This document shows, in pieces, positions 12,834 through 15,601 of a DNA stretch of 15,601 nt (position 1 is the first letter of the stretch; each line of letters begins with the position of its first letter). The position numbers were made by a program, and so were the translations under genes. Under the pieces are notes generated by a model that was not told where the DNA came from, made no database searches, and was given only the letters and a program-made list of their open reading frames with translations. The stretch is from DASWTL01 sp036402155. Lineage in GTDB: Bacteria; Bacteroidota; Bacteroidia; Sphingobacteriales; Sphingobacteriaceae. The stretch is from positions 1 to 15,601 of the forward strand of contig DASWTL010000425.1 in NCBI GenBank assembly GCA_036402155.1, read 5' to 3'.

Positions 12834-13709
12834 ATGAAAGTATCCGGGTTTACATTCATTCGAAATGCCGTAATCAACGACTACCCTATAGTTCAGGCCA
12901 TAGAGTCAGTTCTTCCGCTTTGCGATGAATTTATTGTAGCTGTCGGAAATTCAGATGATGATACCTTAAAACTAATTCAGGATATCCCATCACAAAAGAT
13001 CAGGATTATTGAAACCGTCTGGGATGAAAGCGCTAAACAGGGTGGGCGGGCATTTGCGCTTGAAACCGATAAGGCTTATCGTGAGATCTCACCGGATACT
13101 GACTGGGCATTTTATATCCAGGGAGACGAGTGTGTGCATGAAAAGTATCATCCCATAATTAAAAAAGAAATGGAGCTATGTTTAAATGATAGCGCTGTTG
13201 AAGGGCTCTTATTTAAATACCTTCACTTTTACGGCTCTTATGATTATACAGCGGTTTCCAGAAGATGGTACCGGTATGAAATACGTTTACTAAAATATGA
13301 TAAGGGAGTTCATTCCTATCGTGATGCACAGGGCTTTAGAAAAAATGGCAGAAAGATCAGGGTAAAGCCTATAGATGCATATATTTATCATTACGGTTGG
13401 GTAAAGCCTCCTAAGGGATTAGGAAACAAGGTGAGAAATTTTAATAAATTTTATCAGAATGAGTCCTGGGCAAGAAATGAGATTGAAACTGATTATGAGT
13501 TTGATTATGGAAATGCGGAACGATTGGTAAAATTTTCAAGCTCACACCCTCGGGTAATGCAAAAAAGAATAGAGGCTGTAAACTGGAAATTTTCATTTGA
13601 TCCGGTTCAATTAAAAAATAAAATGAGCCTGAGACGCAGGGTATTACAAAAACTGGAAGACTTGACTGGCTGGCGAATTGGAGAGTATAAGAATTATAAA
13701 AAAATCTGA
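12834..13709 (+). CDS. Glycosyltransferase, family-2-like (GT-A fold)
   Basis: A 291-residue cytoplasmic or membrane-associated sugar transferase, first gene of the glycan locus. It begins KVSGFTFIRNAVINDYP (2-18), then SVLPLCDEFIVAVGNSDD (25-42), which corresponds to the nucleotide-sugar binding start of GT-A enzymes, and has YIQGDECVHE (94-103), where GD stands for the usual metal-binding DxD. The middle holds SRRWYRYEIRLLKY and IYHYGWVKPP segments and the tail reads KLEDLTGWRIGEYKN, a pattern I associate with glycosyltransferases found in many Bacteroidota. No membrane helix is evident. Donor and acceptor are unknown; the context suggests lipopolysaccharide core, capsule or exopolysaccharide. 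The ATG at 12834 is followed at once by conserved sequence, supporting this start. The next gene begins 47 bases after its stop. Confidence 0.85.
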   Translation: MKVSGFTFIRNAVINDYPIVQAIESVLPLCDEFIVAVGNSDDDTLKLIQDIPSQKIRIIETVWDESAKQGGRAFALETDKAYREISPDTDWAFYIQGDECVHEKYHPIIKKEMELCLNDSAVEGLLFKYLHFYGSYDYTAVSRRWYRYEIRLLKYDKGVHSYRDAQGFRKNGRKIRVKPIDAYIYHYGWVKPPKGLGNKVRNFNKFYQNESWARNEIETDYEFDYGNAERLVKFSSSHPRVMQKRIEAVNWKFSFDPVQLKNKMSLRRRVLQKLEDLTGWRIGEYKNYKKI

Positions 13710-13756
13710 TCCTTGTATCACTTTCTCTTGATTAACGTATAGGCACAAAATATTCT

Positions 13757-14551
13757 ATGAAAAAAACTATTTCAAGTGCATTAGTTATTTCAACATACAA
13801 CTGGCCGGAAGCACTTGACCTGTGTTTGAAAAGTGTAGCGAACCAGGTTGTTATGCCTGACGAAATTATAATCGCCGATGATGGATCAGGGCCTGAAACA
13901 CAGGCTGTAATTGAACGTCATAAACAAAGTCTCAAAATTCCTATAAAACATCTATGGCACATGGATGAAGGTTTTAGAAAATCAATTATTTTAAACAAAG
14001 CCTTAAAAGAATCTTCTTCAGATTATGTCATTCAGATTGACGGCGACGTTATTTTAGATAAGCATTTCGTTTATGATCATCTGGCATTCGCTGAGAGAAA
14101 CACATTTATCCGGGGAACAAGAGCTATGCTTACAAAAGAAAAGACAGAAAAGGTACTTCGTGAAGGCAAAGTTAAATTTTCTCCCTTTGAAGATGGTTTA
14201 AATAACTGGTATAATGCACTTAGACTTCCATTGGTAAGATGGCTAGGTACAAGAAAAGAAATGTCTTCTAAACGTGTTCGCGGAAGTAATTTATCTTTCT
14301 GGAAAGCTGACTTTATCAAAGTTAACGGCTACAATAATAACCTAACCGGCTGGGGGCATGAGGACGAAGAATTAGCCGCCCGTTTTATAAATAACGGGAT
14401 TATGAAAAAAATAATAAAACTTTCTGCTGTTCAGTATCACCTTTATCATTCAGTACATTCAAAAGCTAATGAACCTAAACATGCTGATGAGGTAGACCGG
14501 GTTATAAGCGAAAAGATAAAAACCAGCAGCAATGGATATAGTGAAATATGA
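13757..14551 (+). CDS. Family-2 glycosyltransferase with C-terminal galactosyltransferase-type domain (paralogue A)
   Basis: A 264-residue GT-A enzyme. The N-terminal donor-binding half has LVISTYNWPEALDLCLKSV (9-27) and IIADDGSG (38-45), then MDEGFRKSIILNKAL and the metal site IQIDGDVIL (92-100). The C-terminal half has RGSNLSFWKADFIKVNGY (175-192) and the acceptor-side motif LTGWGHEDEELAAR (196-209), the Glyco_transf_7C pattern also found in chondroitin-synthase and galactosyltransferase-type enzymes, where the ED pair is the likely catalytic base. No membrane helix is visible. It overlaps the next gene by four bases (ATGA), so translation is coupled. The next gene is a clear paralogue with the same motifs in the same order. 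The transferred sugar is unknown. Confidence 0.9.
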   Translation: MKKTISSALVISTYNWPEALDLCLKSVANQVVMPDEIIIADDGSGPETQAVIERHKQSLKIPIKHLWHMDEGFRKSIILNKALKESSSDYVIQIDGDVILDKHFVYDHLAFAERNTFIRGTRAMLTKEKTEKVLREGKVKFSPFEDGLNNWYNALRLPLVRWLGTRKEMSSKRVRGSNLSFWKADFIKVNGYNNNLTGWGHEDEELAARFINNGIMKKIIKLSAVQYHLYHSVHSKANEPKHADEVDRVISEKIKTSSNGYSEI

Positions 14552-15357
14552 TTAGTAAAATAAAAATTACAACTTCGCTTATAATTTCCACTTACAATTG
14601 GCCGGCTGCGTTAAATCTATGCCTGCTGAGTATCAAAAACCAAAGTATTTTACCCAGCGAAGTGATCATAGCAGATGATGGATCTGGCGATGAAACGAAA
14701 GAATTAATTGATCTTCACAGAAAAAGTTTCCCTGTGCCGCTAATCCATGTTTGGCAGCCAGATGAAGGCTTTCAGCTTTCAAAAATCAGGAATAAAGCTA
14801 TTGCTGCCTCAACAAAAGAATATATCATACAAATAGATGGCGACCTGATTTTACACCCCCATTTTGTAAGAGATCACATTCATTTTAGCAAAACCGGGGC
14901 CTTTGCTACCGGTAGCAGAGTAATAATTAATGAAAAGCTGTCAGAGAAACTGCTTAAGGAACAGAGTATTGCAGTCCATATATTAGTACCAGGGATTAAA
15001 AACAGGGCAAACGGATTTAGGTTTAACCTGCTTACCCGATATCTGGCAGGCAGATACCGCAATAATGATATATATTATATGCGCGGCTGCAATATGGCCT
15101 TTTGGCGTGATGATCTTATACGAGTAAATGGGTATAACGAAGAATTTACGGGATGGGGACGTGAGGATAATGAAGTGGCTGCCAGGCTTCTTAACGCTGG
15201 AGTTAAGAAACGCGTAATCAAGTTCGGTGGAGTGGTATTCCATATTTTTCATCATCAAAAATCCAGAGCAAGCTTAAGCAGCAACGATGACCTGATGCTT
15301 AGAACCATTATGGAAAAACTTGATCATTGTGATAAAGGCCTGGATCAATATATCTAA
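14548..15357 (+). CDS. Family-2 glycosyltransferase with C-terminal galactosyltransferase-type domain (paralogue B)
   Basis: A 269-residue paralogue of the preceding enzyme. Matching landmarks are LIISTYNWPAALNLCLLSI (11-29), IIADDGSGDET (40-50), PDEGFQLSKIRNKA (71-84), IIQIDGDLIL (93-102), MRGCNMAFWRDDLIRVNGY (178-196) and the C-terminal FTGWGREDNEVAAR (200-213). The two differ most in the region between the DGD and the RGxN motifs (about 115-175), which normally shapes acceptor choice, so different linkages are likely. Its ATG overlaps the stop of the upstream gene (ATGA) and its TAA is one base from the ATG of the next gene, so all are surely one operon. It ends normally. Confidence 0.9.
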   Translation: MISKIKITTSLIISTYNWPAALNLCLLSIKNQSILPSEVIIADDGSGDETKELIDLHRKSFPVPLIHVWQPDEGFQLSKIRNKAIAASTKEYIIQIDGDLILHPHFVRDHIHFSKTGAFATGSRVIINEKLSEKLLKEQSIAVHILVPGIKNRANGFRFNLLTRYLAGRYRNNDIYYMRGCNMAFWRDDLIRVNGYNEEFTGWGREDNEVAARLLNAGVKKRVIKFGGVVFHIFHHQKSRASLSSNDDLMLRTIMEKLDHCDKGLDQYI

Positions 15358-15358
15358 T

Positions 15359-15601
15359 ATGAATTTGCAAGAAGGGGGTATACGGGTTAGAGAGAATGCA
15401 AAATTCGACATTCCTTTAATTTCAATAGTAACAGTAACGTTTAATGCAGAAAAGTATTTGAAGGAGTGCATTCAAAGTGTCAGAAACCAACCATTCAAAA
15501 GTATAGAGCATATTATCATTGATGCTAATAGTACTGATAAAACTATTAGTATATTAAAAGAATATGAGAATCAAATTGATTATTGGCGTAGCGAACCTGA
15601 T
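15359..15601 (+). CDS. Family-2 glycosyltransferase, N-terminal part (cut by window edge)
   Basis: An open frame of 81 codons runs from ATG at 15359 to the end of the window. After a polar head of about 18 residues it reads PLISIVTVTFNAEKYLKECI and then HIIIDANSTDKTISILKEY and IDYWRSEPD, the start of a GT2 enzyme of the WcaA-like type, whose next expected segment is the DKGIYDAMNKG motif beyond the edge. The usual DGGSTDGT is DANSTDKT here. It begins one base after the stop of the preceding gene. It is a different subfamily from the tandem pair, lacking their NWP motif. Substrate unknown. Confidence 0.85.
   Translation, partial: MNLQEGGIRVRENAKFDIPLISIVTVTFNAEKYLKECIQSVRNQPFKSIEHIIIDANSTDKTISILKEYENQIDYWRSEPD

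Noticed and set aside
1..15601. tRNA, rRNA, CRISPR array, insertion sequence, phage or defence module
   Set aside because: No cloverleaf, regularly spaced repeats, transposase/integrase motif or defence-type domain was seen on either strand by reading; a dedicated scan was not possible.
12834..15601. The glycosyltransferase run as a new biological system
   Set aside because: All four genes fall in common family-2-like groups and fit an ordinary surface-glycan locus whose remainder lies beyond the window; novelty cannot be argued from this part.

Overview
The window looks like a chromosomal segment from the Bacteroidota, most likely the Sphingobacteriaceae (Pedobacter/Mucilaginibacter-like). 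The basis is its AT-rich intergenic DNA, TAnnTTTG-type promoter -7 elements, the near absence of Shine-Dalgarno sites, and protein variants typical of that group (an OmpA-family porin with a TSP3 calcium-binding linker, Bacteroidota-type EF-Ts, RecG and RRF). This assignment is inference from recall; no database search was possible.

Left part (1-5006, + strand): the 3' end of tsf with a strong terminator, then nagA, pyrH and frr with another strong terminator. This is the widely conserved tsf-pyrH-frr translation/nucleotide cluster with the aminosugar gene nagA lying between tsf and pyrH. An exporter-type ABC transporter (fused membrane and ATPase domains) and a 76-residue two-helix PLDc_N-type membrane protein follow.

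Middle part (5025-12685, - strand): read in the direction of transcription, this comprises meaB, a 329-nt AT-rich gap holding a very good promoter, an abundant-type OmpA-family outer-membrane protein, a bidirectional terminator, a previously unlisted 47-residue membrane protein, then a compact ridA / EamA-RarD permease / recG run followed by an MFS exporter. The permease and recG both appear to start with TTG, and the MFS gene with GTG.

Right part (12735-15601, + strand): the start of a surface-glycan locus with four successive family-2-like glycosyltransferase genes, the second and third being tandem paralogues and the fourth cut off by the window edge. Its 150-nt leader is divergent from meaB and contains two opposed TAnnTTTG elements, a micro-ORF and an imperfect hairpin.

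Most of the window is ordinary housekeeping and envelope gene content. No defence system, mobile element, CRISPR array, tRNA or rRNA was seen. The observations most worth a second look are the overlooked 47-residue protein with a possible leaderless mRNA, the terminator-promoter fusions, the nagA insertion, the glycan-locus leader, and the tandem glycosyltransferase pair.
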